A DNA stretch of 64,000 nt. Source: Corallococcus sp. NCRR. Its GTDB lineage: Bacteria; Myxococcota; Myxococcia; Myxococcales; Myxococcaceae. The stretch is from NCBI RefSeq assembly GCF_026965535.1, contig NZ_CP114039.1, positions 9,717,461-9,781,460 of the forward strand, read 5' to 3'. Shown in pieces: positions 24,195 to 33,300 of the stretch. Both the position numbers and the translations under genes were made by a program. Under the pieces are notes generated by a model that saw only the letters and a list, made by a program, of their open reading frames with translations, had not been told where the DNA came from and did no database searches. Each line of letters opens with the position of its first letter. Positions within the stretch are counted from its first letter, which is position 1.

Positions 24195-25246
24195 GGTTGC
24201 GCCGGAGGACCGGGTCGTGGCGCCCGCTCGTGGCCGCGGGAGTCGTGTCCGTGCTGGGCGCGGGAGTGAGCGCCCGGGCCCAGACGGCTCCGGGCGCGAA
24301 GGCGGCCACTCGGTCCGCGCCGGAGCGCGTGCCCCAGGAGGATCCATCCGTGAACCTGCCCGAGCAGTCGGGGTGCCGCGTGGACGCGCGCTTCTCCGGG
24401 CTGTGGCCTCGCGTGGACGCCGTGACGTTCCACCCCACCACGCTGGAGGAGCGGACCGCGTTCTCGAAGCTCATCCCCGCGCTGCTGGCCGCCGCGCCCA
24501 AGCAGAAGGACGTGCCCGCAGAGCTGACGAACGTGGCCGCGTCCGTGGGCTTCTTCCTGGAGACGTGGACCACGCCGCGCGACACCTTCTGGGTGCTGCG
24601 CGAGCGGCCGGACCGCTACCACGGCGCGGGCGCGTATGTGATCCGCACCGGCGAAGCGACGAACGACGTCGTGCAGGTGCCGCACCCCTACTTCGACATC
24701 GGGACGGAGGACATCGGCTCCTCCCTCTTCGTCTGCCCGCCCGAGGGCCACGCGCCGCGCCTGTTCATGACCGCCACCGCGCACCGCTACAAGGGCACGC
24801 CCGGTGAGACGCCCGAGGACCCGGAGCACGCCGCGGACGTCGCGCACAACCCGGAGCACCTCTTCCAGACCGTGACGGACCTGGCCGCGCGCCAGCTCGT
24901 CGCGCCGCGCGTGGTGCAGCTGCACGGCTTCGGCGAGTCCAAGATCCAGAAGGGCCGCACGGAGAAGCTGGCCGCGGTGGTGAGCGATGGGACGCGCAGG
25001 CCCGGGGCGTGGGCCCGGCGGGTGGCCACACCGCTGGAGGAGGCGCTCGGCCCTGGAGTGAAGCTGTTCCCGACCGGCGTGCAGGTGCTCGGTGGGACAC
25101 AGAACGCGCAGGCCCGCCTGCTCCAGGCCTACCCGCAAGCCCGCTTCCTGCACCTGGAAATGTCATCCCGTACGCGCAAAGCGCTGGCGGCCCCGGCGCG
25201 TCTGGACCGGCTGGCCCAGATTCTGTTCGCACCCTTGGAGGACTGA
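24191..25246 (+). CDS. secreted poly-gamma-glutamate-hydrolase-like enzyme
   Basis: 351 residues from a GTG that overlaps the previous stop (GTGA). The signal peptide is RPLVAAGVVSVLGAGVSARA with cleavage near residue 30. The catalytic pattern of poly-gamma-glutamate hydrolases is complete: VPHPYFDIGTED (H165, D169), ATAHRYKG, QLHGFGES (H245), VVSDGTRRP and LHLEMSSRTRK (E323). The last closely resembles the QLEISSAQR-type segment of phage PghP as I remember it. It is probably a periplasmic zinc amidohydrolase that trims or releases the polymer made by the PgsB/PgsC proteins of the same operon. Paralogue of the lipoprotein encoded at 16893. The family assignment is by motif order only; N-formylglutamate amidohydrolase was considered and fits less well. 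Confidence 0.8.
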   Translation: MRLRRRTGSWRPLVAAGVVSVLGAGVSARAQTAPGAKAATRSAPERVPQEDPSVNLPEQSGCRVDARFSGLWPRVDAVTFHPTTLEERTAFSKLIPALLAAAPKQKDVPAELTNVAASVGFFLETWTTPRDTFWVLRERPDRYHGAGAYVIRTGEATNDVVQVPHPYFDIGTEDIGSSLFVCPPEGHAPRLFMTATAHRYKGTPGETPEDPEHAADVAHNPEHLFQTVTDLAARQLVAPRVVQLHGFGESKIQKGRTEKLAAVVSDGTRRPGAWARRVATPLEEALGPGVKLFPTGVQVLGGTQNAQARLLQAYPQARFLHLEMSSRTRKALAAPARLDRLAQILFAPLED

Positions 25247-25252
25247 GCGCCG

Positions 25253-28200
25253 ATGTTTCCTGTTCGACGCCGCGCCCGTTACACCCTGCTCGTGGGAGCG
25301 CTCGCGGCGCTGCCCGTCATCGCGCAGCCCACCGTTTCCCAGCCGTCCGTCATCGCCCGCAGCGAAGAGGGCATGACCTGGCAGCCGCGCGCCATCCGGG
25401 GCCCGGTGGCCCTGGACGACCTCCGGGGCCAGGCGCCCTACGTGCCGGGCGGCGTGCCGCAGGTGACGGGCGCGATGGAAGTCTCTTCCCAGAAGGGCGC
25501 GGCCGTGTGGCTGGGCCCGCTGGACGTGGTGCGCGTCACCGGCCCCGCCGGGGCGCTGCGCTTCACCCGCGTGCCGCTGTCGGAGGGCGGCGAAGCGCCC
25601 GAGCTGCGCGTGGAGGAAGAGGGCGTGTCGGAGCGTCCGGGCCGCTGGTACCTGGCGGAGCCCATGGGCGCCGGCAGCATCTGGTGGATCACCGCGACGA
25701 AGAACGCCCGCATCGCGGTGGAGCGGCCCACGCACACGTCCACGGCGCGCACCGAGGAGCGGATGCGGGACGCGCTCCTCAAGTGGGTGGACGGCAAGGG
25801 GCCGCGCCCGGCGCTGGCGTTCGACGCGGCCACGCGCGCGCGGCTGGACGTGGACGCGGCGCTGGAGGCGGAGCTCGTGAAGGACGAGCCCGGGTCCTCG
25901 CCCTTCCGGACCGCGGTGCGCGACTGGCGCAAGGCCTCCGCGCTGCGCGAGTGGGCGCTGGTGTCGCCGCTCTACGGCCGGGCGGTGCGCGTGGAGCGCC
26001 CGCGTCCCGCTGGCACGGAGGTGGTGCTGGACGGCATGGACGCGCCCTGGGTCCGCCCGGAGGGCAAGGGCTCGGTCTGGGCCTTGGAGATGGAAGGCCC
26101 GGGCGTGCTGTCGCTGGAGGCGCGCGCCGTGCTGGGCGACGGCTCGCCCGCGGAGGCGCCGACGGTGGAGGTGTACGGCGTGGGCGGGGTGCTCGCGCAG
26201 GCGCAGCTCACGCCGCAGCCCGCGTGGGCGGAGGCCGCCGAGGGCGCGGCGCTGCCGGACGGGCGCATCGCGCGGGTGCTCGCGTCGGGTGAGCGCGTGG
26301 GCATCGCGGAGGAGATGCGCGTGGCGCTGCCTCCGGGCAAGCACAACTACCGCGTGAGCTGGAAGGGCCCCGCGCCGCTGATGCGTGCGCGCGTCGCCAC
26401 GCGCCGGCCCACGCTGTCCGAGGCGCTGTCGCACCAGACGCACTGGACGGAGATGGCGGAGAAGGCGTGGGAGGTGGTGAAGCAGGACCCCACCGCCCGC
26501 CCGTCGCTGCTGCGTCAGCGGCTGGTGGCGCTGATGCCGGACCTGGCGCGCGGCACCTACGGACGCATCAAGACGGAGGGCCTGTCGCCGCTGCTGACCG
26601 TGATGGCGGCCCTGGTGGATGGCGACACGGACGTGGCCGTGGAGGCGCTGAAGGGCGCGGACGCGTCGCCGCTCGCGTGGCACCTGCGGCTGCTCACCGC
26701 GAAGAAGCTCCTGGACGCGAACAAGCCGGATGTGGCGCACGCGCTGCTGGGCTCCGCGCCCGCGCTGCCGGACGCGGGCTTCCTCACCGCCGAGGCGTCG
26801 GAGCTGGTGGCCCGCCTGCCGCTGGGCGACCCGCTGCGCAGCCGCGAGCTGGCCGCGCTGGAGCTGGCGTGGCGCGCGGATCCGCTGTCGGAGGACATCC
26901 GCCGCGGCTACCGCACCGCGTGGTGGCGCGCGAGCCGCTGGTCGCAGGTGACGCCCGCGCCCCGCGAAGACGGGACCGAGCTGAAGGCCTCGCACTGGCT
27001 GGACCTCCAGGGCATGGAGGCCGATGCATCGATGACGGGCAGCGCGCTGTGGCCGCTCGCCGCGGGAGGCACCACGCACGTGCAGGCCACGGGGCTCGCT
27101 GAGGCCCCCACCCTGCTGCGCGCCTACGTGATGACGCCGCCGGGCGCGAAGGCGAACCCGGTGCTGCGCGTGGGGAGCAACGCCTTCCCGCTGCTGCCGC
27201 TGTCCGCGGTGGAGCCGGTGGAGATTGCCCTGCCGCCGGGCGAACACGCGCTGAAGCTGGAGGGCGTGGAAGGCACGCGCGCGTTCCTGTCGCTCGCGCC
27301 CGCGAAGGCGGCAGGGACGCCGGGCGAAGTCGGCTACGTGCGCACGCAGTGGCCGGTGAAGGTGGAGAAGAAGGCAGTGCGCTTCCGGGTGCCGGACGCG
27401 AAGCTGCCCTCCCCGGTGCGCGTGCAGCTGCGTCCGTTGAATGCCACCGCGGGCAAGCCGCTCGTGGTGCGCATGAACACGGACGTGGGCCATCCGCGCC
27501 GGCTGGTGCTGATGCCCTCCGCCGCCAGCGCGCGCCACGTCGCGCTGGAAGGAGCCCAGGGAACGTCGTCCGCGCCGGTGTCCGCGGTGGTGACGCTGCC
27601 CGCGCAGGCGCGCGAGGTGTGGTTCGAGCCCGAGGACCCCAAGGCCCAGCTCGCCGTCTCGCTGTCGGTGCGCCGCGCGGAGGTGGCCACGTCCGACGAG
27701 TCCCCTGCCCTGCCACAGCAGCCGCAGGCGGGCACGGCATACGAGACGCTCCAGGCGCTCTCGCGCGAGCTGCGCAAGGGGCCCGATGACGTGGAGCCGC
27801 GCCTCGCGCGCGCCGAGCTGCTTTCATCTCTTCAGGAAGACGGCTTCGCCCGCGCGGACGTGGGTCGGCTGCTGGACGCGCAGGCGAAGCTGACGCCGGA
27901 GCAGCAGCGGCGCCTGCTCGCGCTGATGGACCGCCTGTCGCAGGCGGCCCCGCGCACGGTGCGCTTCACGCAGGCCATCACCCAGCCCACGCTCGTGTCC
28001 CCTGCCTTCCCGGCGTTGGACACGGACGGAGCGAAGCTCGCGGCCACCAGCGCCCAGGCCCGCGAAGGCCACACGGACGCGGCGCTCGCGGCGGTGTCGG
28101 GAGACAAGAGCCTCGCGGGCCGCTACCTCCGGGCCCGGTTGCTGTCGGCCTCCGGTGAGGACGCGGCGGGCGCGCTGGCCATGGCGGCGCTGTACCGCGA

Positions 28201-30247
28201 GACGGGCCTGCCGCAGGTGGGCCTGGAAGCGCTCGGCATGCTGGAGCGGCTGCAGGACTCGCCGCAGGCGTGGAAGGACGGCGGTGCGCCCCTGGGCGCG
28301 GCGCTCGCGAGCCAGCTCCAGGCCTGGGCGGATCATCCGGATGTCCGCCGCATGCGCTTCACCGCGGGCCGCTGGACGCGCTGGGAAGGCCTGCGCGACG
28401 CGGAGGAGACGGCGGGCTCGCTCGTCGCCACCTCCGAGGCCGGAACGGACGACGAGGACGTCGCCATGTCCGTGCGCAAGGCGCTGCTCGCGCCCCCGTG
28501 GAAGCTGTCGGAGGCGAAGCTGCTGCCCGCCGGGGCCTCGCGCGTGATGAGCTTGGTGGTGAAGCAGCCCCGGCCCCTGGGCGCGGAGGTCCTCTGCGGC
28601 ACCACCCCGCGTCCGGGCGTGGACGCCACCGGCACCTGCTCGTTCGCGCTCCGCGTGGACGGCCGCGTGGTCCGCGAGCTCCAGGTCGCCGAGGGCGAGA
28701 CCGCCATCCTGGGCACGCGCCTGGACGTCCCCGGCCGCCACCAGGTGGAAGTGGTGATGGCGCGCGCCGACACGCAGCAGACCGGCCTGGTGCGCTTCGT
28801 GGAGTCCGAGGAAGCCAGCGCCACCGCCCGCGTCGTGGCCGCCCCGCAGCCCCTCTCCCTCTTGCGCAGCCGTCCGGGCGCGCCGGTGGTGATGACCGTG
28901 CTGGGCCCCACCGCGCTGCGCGTGCGCGCCACCGCCCTGGCCCCCACCGCGGGCCGCGAACTGCTCCTGCGCAGCACGCCGCTGCCCTCGGGTGACGGCA
29001 GCGGCGGCTCCAGCGCGGAGGACGGCCCGCTCATGCACCTGGGCCTGCCCGAGGACGCCGACCCCGGCCTCCAGGGCGCGTCCCAGCCGCTGGGCCGCAT
29101 GGGCGAGACCTGGCTGCTCTTGCCCTCGCGCGGTCCGCACCGCGTGAGCCTGGAGTCTCCCGCCGGTGAAGCCCTGGTGCAGGTGCAACTGGGTGTCGCC
29201 TCGGATCCGAGCGCGCTCGCGGCCCCGTCGTGGGCCCAGGGCACCACGGGCCTGGAGCCGCTGCCCTGGCCCGCGCTGCCGCCCAGCCTGTCGCTGTTGC
29301 CGGAGGGCATGCCGCCCGAAGCGCGCACCGGCGGCCTGGGCATGGTGTCCGCGGAGATGGGCTACCGCAGCGAGGACGTGCAGGAAGGCGAGCTGCTCAA
29401 CCGCCCGCTCCAGACGGGCCTGGAGGTCCGCCTGTCCCTGCGCCGCGAGCTGTCCCCGGGCCGCGCGTGGCTGCGCTTCACGCCCGAGGCGCGCTACCCG
29501 CTGAACCGGTCCGCCGTGTTCGGCGGCACCGTGGCGGGCTACGTGAACCAACTGCCCGGCGACCTGCGCCTGTCCATGCAGGGCTCCGTGTTCTCGCAGT
29601 CGATTGACGGCGCCATGCGCTGGAGCGCGCGAGGCCGCGTGGCGGCGGACCGCTACGTGCGCCTGTCCCCGGACGTGGGCCTCATCCCCGGCCTGGGCCT
29701 GACGCTGGAGTCCATGCAGGGCGGCAGCGCGGTGGACGCCACGCGCTACGACCAGAACGTCTACTGGCTCTACGGCAAGGACCACCCGCGGCGCCTGTCG
29801 CCCCGGCTGTCACTGCGCTGGCAGCCCTTCCAGGACCACGTGGCCACGCTGGGCATGTCCGCCGTGAGCAACGCGAACATCTACACGGTGGACAACGCGG
29901 GCGCCTACGCGAGCTGGGCGGCGCTGCTGGGCGGCAAGCTCCAGGGCACGCGCGTGGAGCTGGGCTACGGCGCGTCGCAGCGCTTCCAGGATGAGCACCG
30001 CTCCACGGCCTACCTGCGCCACCGCGTGTCGGGCCGCCTGGATTGGAACGTGTGGATGGGCAAGGGCGGCAACCGGCTGATGCTCTTCGCCGAGGACCGC
30101 GCCTTCCTCTCCGGCCCGTACGGGATGCAGAACATGTTTTCACTCGGAGCGCGGTGGGATTGGACGGGTGGACGTGGGTTGCAGGACGTCACGCCCACCG
30201 AGGAGGAGTTCGAGGAGCTGCTCGATGAACGACGTTTGCAGCCCTGA
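25253..30247 (+). CDS. large helical-repeat plus outer-membrane beta-barrel protein, putative polymer exporter
   Basis: 1664 residues with signal peptide MFPVRRRARYTLLVGALAAL. Residues ~30-370 are beta-rich. Residues ~376-566 and ~822-1096 are alpha-helical with TPR/HEAT-like spacing (SEALSHQTHWTEMAEKAWEV, DVAVEALKGADASPLAWHLR, ARAELLSSLQEDGFARADVG). Residues ~1383-1640 look like a beta-barrel of about 12 alternating strands (GLEVRLSLRRELSPGRAWLR, LRLSMQGSVFSQSIDGAMRW, ARGRVAADRYVRLSPDVGLI, MFSLGARWDW). Helical repeats in front of a barrel is the layout of the exopolysaccharide exporters BcsC, PgaA and PelB. In this operon it is the natural candidate for carrying the polymer across the outer membrane. 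The start is six bases after the hydrolase stop, with GGAGG upstream. The exporter role is inferred from architecture and context. Confidence 0.85.
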   Translation: MFPVRRRARYTLLVGALAALPVIAQPTVSQPSVIARSEEGMTWQPRAIRGPVALDDLRGQAPYVPGGVPQVTGAMEVSSQKGAAVWLGPLDVVRVTGPAGALRFTRVPLSEGGEAPELRVEEEGVSERPGRWYLAEPMGAGSIWWITATKNARIAVERPTHTSTARTEERMRDALLKWVDGKGPRPALAFDAATRARLDVDAALEAELVKDEPGSSPFRTAVRDWRKASALREWALVSPLYGRAVRVERPRPAGTEVVLDGMDAPWVRPEGKGSVWALEMEGPGVLSLEARAVLGDGSPAEAPTVEVYGVGGVLAQAQLTPQPAWAEAAEGAALPDGRIARVLASGERVGIAEEMRVALPPGKHNYRVSWKGPAPLMRARVATRRPTLSEALSHQTHWTEMAEKAWEVVKQDPTARPSLLRQRLVALMPDLARGTYGRIKTEGLSPLLTVMAALVDGDTDVAVEALKGADASPLAWHLRLLTAKKLLDANKPDVAHALLGSAPALPDAGFLTAEASELVARLPLGDPLRSRELAALELAWRADPLSEDIRRGYRTAWWRASRWSQVTPAPREDGTELKASHWLDLQGMEADASMTGSALWPLAAGGTTHVQATGLAEAPTLLRAYVMTPPGAKANPVLRVGSNAFPLLPLSAVEPVEIALPPGEHALKLEGVEGTRAFLSLAPAKAAGTPGEVGYVRTQWPVKVEKKAVRFRVPDAKLPSPVRVQLRPLNATAGKPLVVRMNTDVGHPRRLVLMPSAASARHVALEGAQGTSSAPVSAVVTLPAQAREVWFEPEDPKAQLAVSLSVRRAEVATSDESPALPQQPQAGTAYETLQALSRELRKGPDDVEPRLARAELLSSLQEDGFARADVGRLLDAQAKLTPEQQRRLLALMDRLSQAAPRTVRFTQAITQPTLVSPAFPALDTDGAKLAATSAQAREGHTDAALAAVSGDKSLAGRYLRARLLSASGEDAAGALAMAALYRETGLPQVGLEALGMLERLQDSPQAWKDGGAPLGAALASQLQAWADHPDVRRMRFTAGRWTRWEGLRDAEETAGSLVATSEAGTDDEDVAMSVRKALLAPPWKLSEAKLLPAGASRVMSLVVKQPRPLGAEVLCGTTPRPGVDATGTCSFALRVDGRVVRELQVAEGETAILGTRLDVPGRHQVEVVMARADTQQTGLVRFVESEEASATARVVAAPQPLSLLRSRPGAPVVMTVLGPTALRVRATALAPTAGRELLLRSTPLPSGDGSGGSSAEDGPLMHLGLPEDADPGLQGASQPLGRMGETWLLLPSRGPHRVSLESPAGEALVQVQLGVASDPSALAAPSWAQGTTGLEPLPWPALPPSLSLLPEGMPPEARTGGLGMVSAEMGYRSEDVQEGELLNRPLQTGLEVRLSLRRELSPGRAWLRFTPEARYPLNRSAVFGGTVAGYVNQLPGDLRLSMQGSVFSQSIDGAMRWSARGRVAADRYVRLSPDVGLIPGLGLTLESMQGGSAVDATRYDQNVYWLYGKDHPRRLSPRLSLRWQPFQDHVATLGMSAVSNANIYTVDNAGAYASWAALLGGKLQGTRVELGYGASQRFQDEHRSTAYLRHRVSGRLDWNVWMGKGGNRLMLFAEDRAFLSGPYGMQNMFSLGARWDWTGGRGLQDVTPTEEEFEELLDERRLQP

Positions 30248-30309
30248 GCGGGCGTGAGCTGTCCTGATCCGAACGCGTGCCTGGGGGGGCCGGGCAGGTT
30301 TCTCAAGCA

Positions 30310-33300
30310 ATGAATAGCTCTGGCCGCGACATGCACCTGGCGAACGAACCTCTCGAATCCCAACTGCTGGAAGCCCTGCCCCCGCTGCACCGCCGCGTGC
30401 GCGGGGCCCAGGTCGAAGTCCTGGCCCAGCGGCTGGTGGAGTCGTGCCCCCGCCCCGCGGGCCTGGACGGGCTGGCCCCGTGGCTGGGCGTCGCGCTGGA
30501 GGCCCTGGAGACGGAGCTGTCCGCGGTCCACGCGGAGATCGTCCAGTTCACCCGTCAGCACAACGAGGCGCTGGATGACGCCGCGCGCCGCCAGGTGCTG
30601 GTGGAGCACATCAAGGCCACGGTGAAGGACCGCAAGGACCGCAAGGAGGACCTGCGCGCCCTGGACCGGTGGATGGGCTTCGACGCCCTGCGCGAGCGGC
30701 TGGAGAAGCGCCGCCACAAGCTGCTGATCGAAGAAGAGACGGCGCTCCGCGCGCTGACGGGCGTGCTGGGCAACACCCACGCGCAGGAGCTGCAGCCCGC
30801 CGCCGTGCCGCTGGCGAGGCAGCTGTTGGACCGCGCCGTGGACGCGCCCCGGGCGCAGAACCGCGCCGCCGCGCTGGAGTCCTTCCGGCAGCTCGCGCGG
30901 ACGGTGCCGGGCGTCGCCGCGTCGCTGCCCGAAGTGGGCCCCACGCTGACGAGCCTCGCGGGCCAGGAGGACGTGAGCCCGTTCTTCCAGGCGGAGGCCC
31001 TGCGCGCGCTGCTCACGGTGGACTCGCTCACGGGACTGGCCCTGCTGCGCCAGCGTCTGCGCGCGAAGGCCCCGTCGGAGAAGGACTTCCTCTTCCGCCG
31101 TCAGGTGCTGGAGCAGTGCGCGCCGCTCCTGTCCGAAGAGCAGCGAATGCCGCTGCTCACCGAGGTCGCGCACCACGACCCGAGCGAGTACGTGCGCATG
31201 GGCCTGTGCGCCCTCATCGCGCAGCGCCCGGACGGACAGCCGCTCTTGCGCCGTCTGGCGGGCCTGGAGCAGGTGCCGGCCGTCGCGGGACAGACGCTGT
31301 CGGAGCCGAGCCCGCGCGTGCGCACCGCCGCCGTGCTGGCCGCGGTGGACGCGGCGCTCGCGGCCCCGAAGGTGAAGGGCCCTGCCCTCCAGGTGCTGGT
31401 GGACGTGCTCGGCCGTGACACCGACCCGCTCGTGCTGCGCGTGTCGTGCGAGCGCGCCGCCGCGCTGGCGGAAGCGCTGGGCGCCGCGGGCCTGGGCCCC
31501 GCGCACGCGGCGCTGCTGGACGCGGTGGAGTCCCTGGCGACGCAGCCGGGCGCCTCGGGGCCGGTGGTGGAGGCCGCCGCCGCCGCCGCGCAGGTGCTGC
31601 GCCGGGTGAAGGACCCCGTGCGCCAGGCGTGGACGGTGTTCCTCCAGGGCCGCGTCTCCAAGCTCCGCCCGGGAAGCCGCACGCGCATCCCGCTCCAGCC
31701 CGCGCCGGAGAACCTGCCGCCGATGCCGGAGGGCCCCGCGTGGCTGGGCGCCATCCTCGCTGACCTGTCGCAGGACGGGCACGGCCTGTACGCGGAGCGC
31801 ACGGACAAGACGCTGACGCTGTGGCACGGCGACCGGCAGGAGCGCCGCCTGTGGCGCGTGTGGCACGAGCTGGGCCGCCCCGCGCCGAACAAGCGCCAGG
31901 CGTTCCTGCACACCACCGGCCGCGTCATGTCCGGCACGCTGCGCGCGCACCCGGGCCACCTGGACGAAATCACGGAGACGCTGGTCCCCGGCGAGCGCGT
32001 CCACGTGGCGAGCCAGGGCAGCTGGGGCCGTCACCTGCCCACGGTGGACGACCTGCTGGACATGCCGCTGTCGAAGGACGGCAAGGTGCACCTGTTCAGC
32101 AGCCACGGTGAGACGGTGCTGGTGCCGCCCGCCTCGCGCCTGCGCCGGCTGACGAACCGCCTGAAGGTGTCGAAGGACTACCGCCGGCTCGCATCGCTGC
32201 GGCTGGACTCGCTGGGAGGAGAGGAGCCCCGCGAGCGCCGCCGCTTCGTGGAGCAGGTGGAGCGCGAGCTGGGCGTCCAGGTGCGATTCACGCCCTACGG
32301 TCAGCACAAGCAGGTCCCTCCTCCGCTCGCCACGCTCTTCCACGAGCCGGAGCCGGCGCCGAAGCCCACGTCCACGCTGCACACGCCCGCGGTGCTGGGC
32401 CTGCAGAGCGGATTCCTGGCGCTCCTCACCGAGCGCATCATGGAGAACGAGGGCTACTTCCTGGGGATGGGAGGCAACGGCATCGCGGCGCTGGGCCTCT
32501 TCACCGCGGCGCTCTTCTCCATCTTCCTGGGCGACACGTACGTGAAGCGCCAGAGCGTGCGGAAGTCTCGGGAGAAGATCCCGCTCGTCATCGGCGGCTG
32601 GGGCACGCGCGGCAAGTCCGGCACGGAGCGCCTGAAGGCGGCGCTCTTCTCCGGCATGGGCTTCGAGGTGTTCGCGAAGACGACGGGCTCGGAGGCGATG
32701 TTCGTGCACAGCGCCCCGGGCGCCGGGCCGTCCGAGTTCTTCATCTTCCGCCCCTACGACAAGGCCACCATCTGGGAACAGAAGGACATGGTGGAGCTGG
32801 GCGCGCGCCTGGGCACGGAGGTGTTCCTCTGGGAGTGCATGGCGCTCCAGCCCAACTTCGTCGAGCTGCTCCAGAACGACTGGATGAAGGACGACTTCGC
32901 CACGCTGACCAACGCCTATCCGGACCATGAGGACATCCAGGGCCCGGCGGGCATCAACGTCGCGTCCGTCATCACCAACTTCATGCCCAACGGCGGCAAG
33001 GTGGTGACGACGGAGGACCACTTCCTCCCGCTCTTCAAGCAGGCGGCGAAGGAGAAGGACACCACGCTCCTGCACAGCGCGTGGTGGGAGGCGGAGCTGA
33101 TTCCGGAGGAGTTCCTCGCCCTGTTCCCCTACCGCGAGCATCCGCGCAACATGGCGCTGGTGGCGACGCTGGCGGAGCAGCTCGGCGTGTCGCGGACGTA
33201 CGCGCTGGCGCTGATGGCCGAGCACGTGCAGCCTGAAATCGGCGTGTTGAAGGTCTTCCCGCCGGCGAAGGTGCGCGGGCGGCAGCTCCAGTTCATCAAC

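Noticed and set aside
24191..25246. Assignment as N-formylglutamate amidohydrolase
   Set aside because: That family also starts with a PHxG-type motif, but the later HG, VVSDGT and LHLEMSS segments fit poly-gamma-glutamate hydrolases better in order and spacing.
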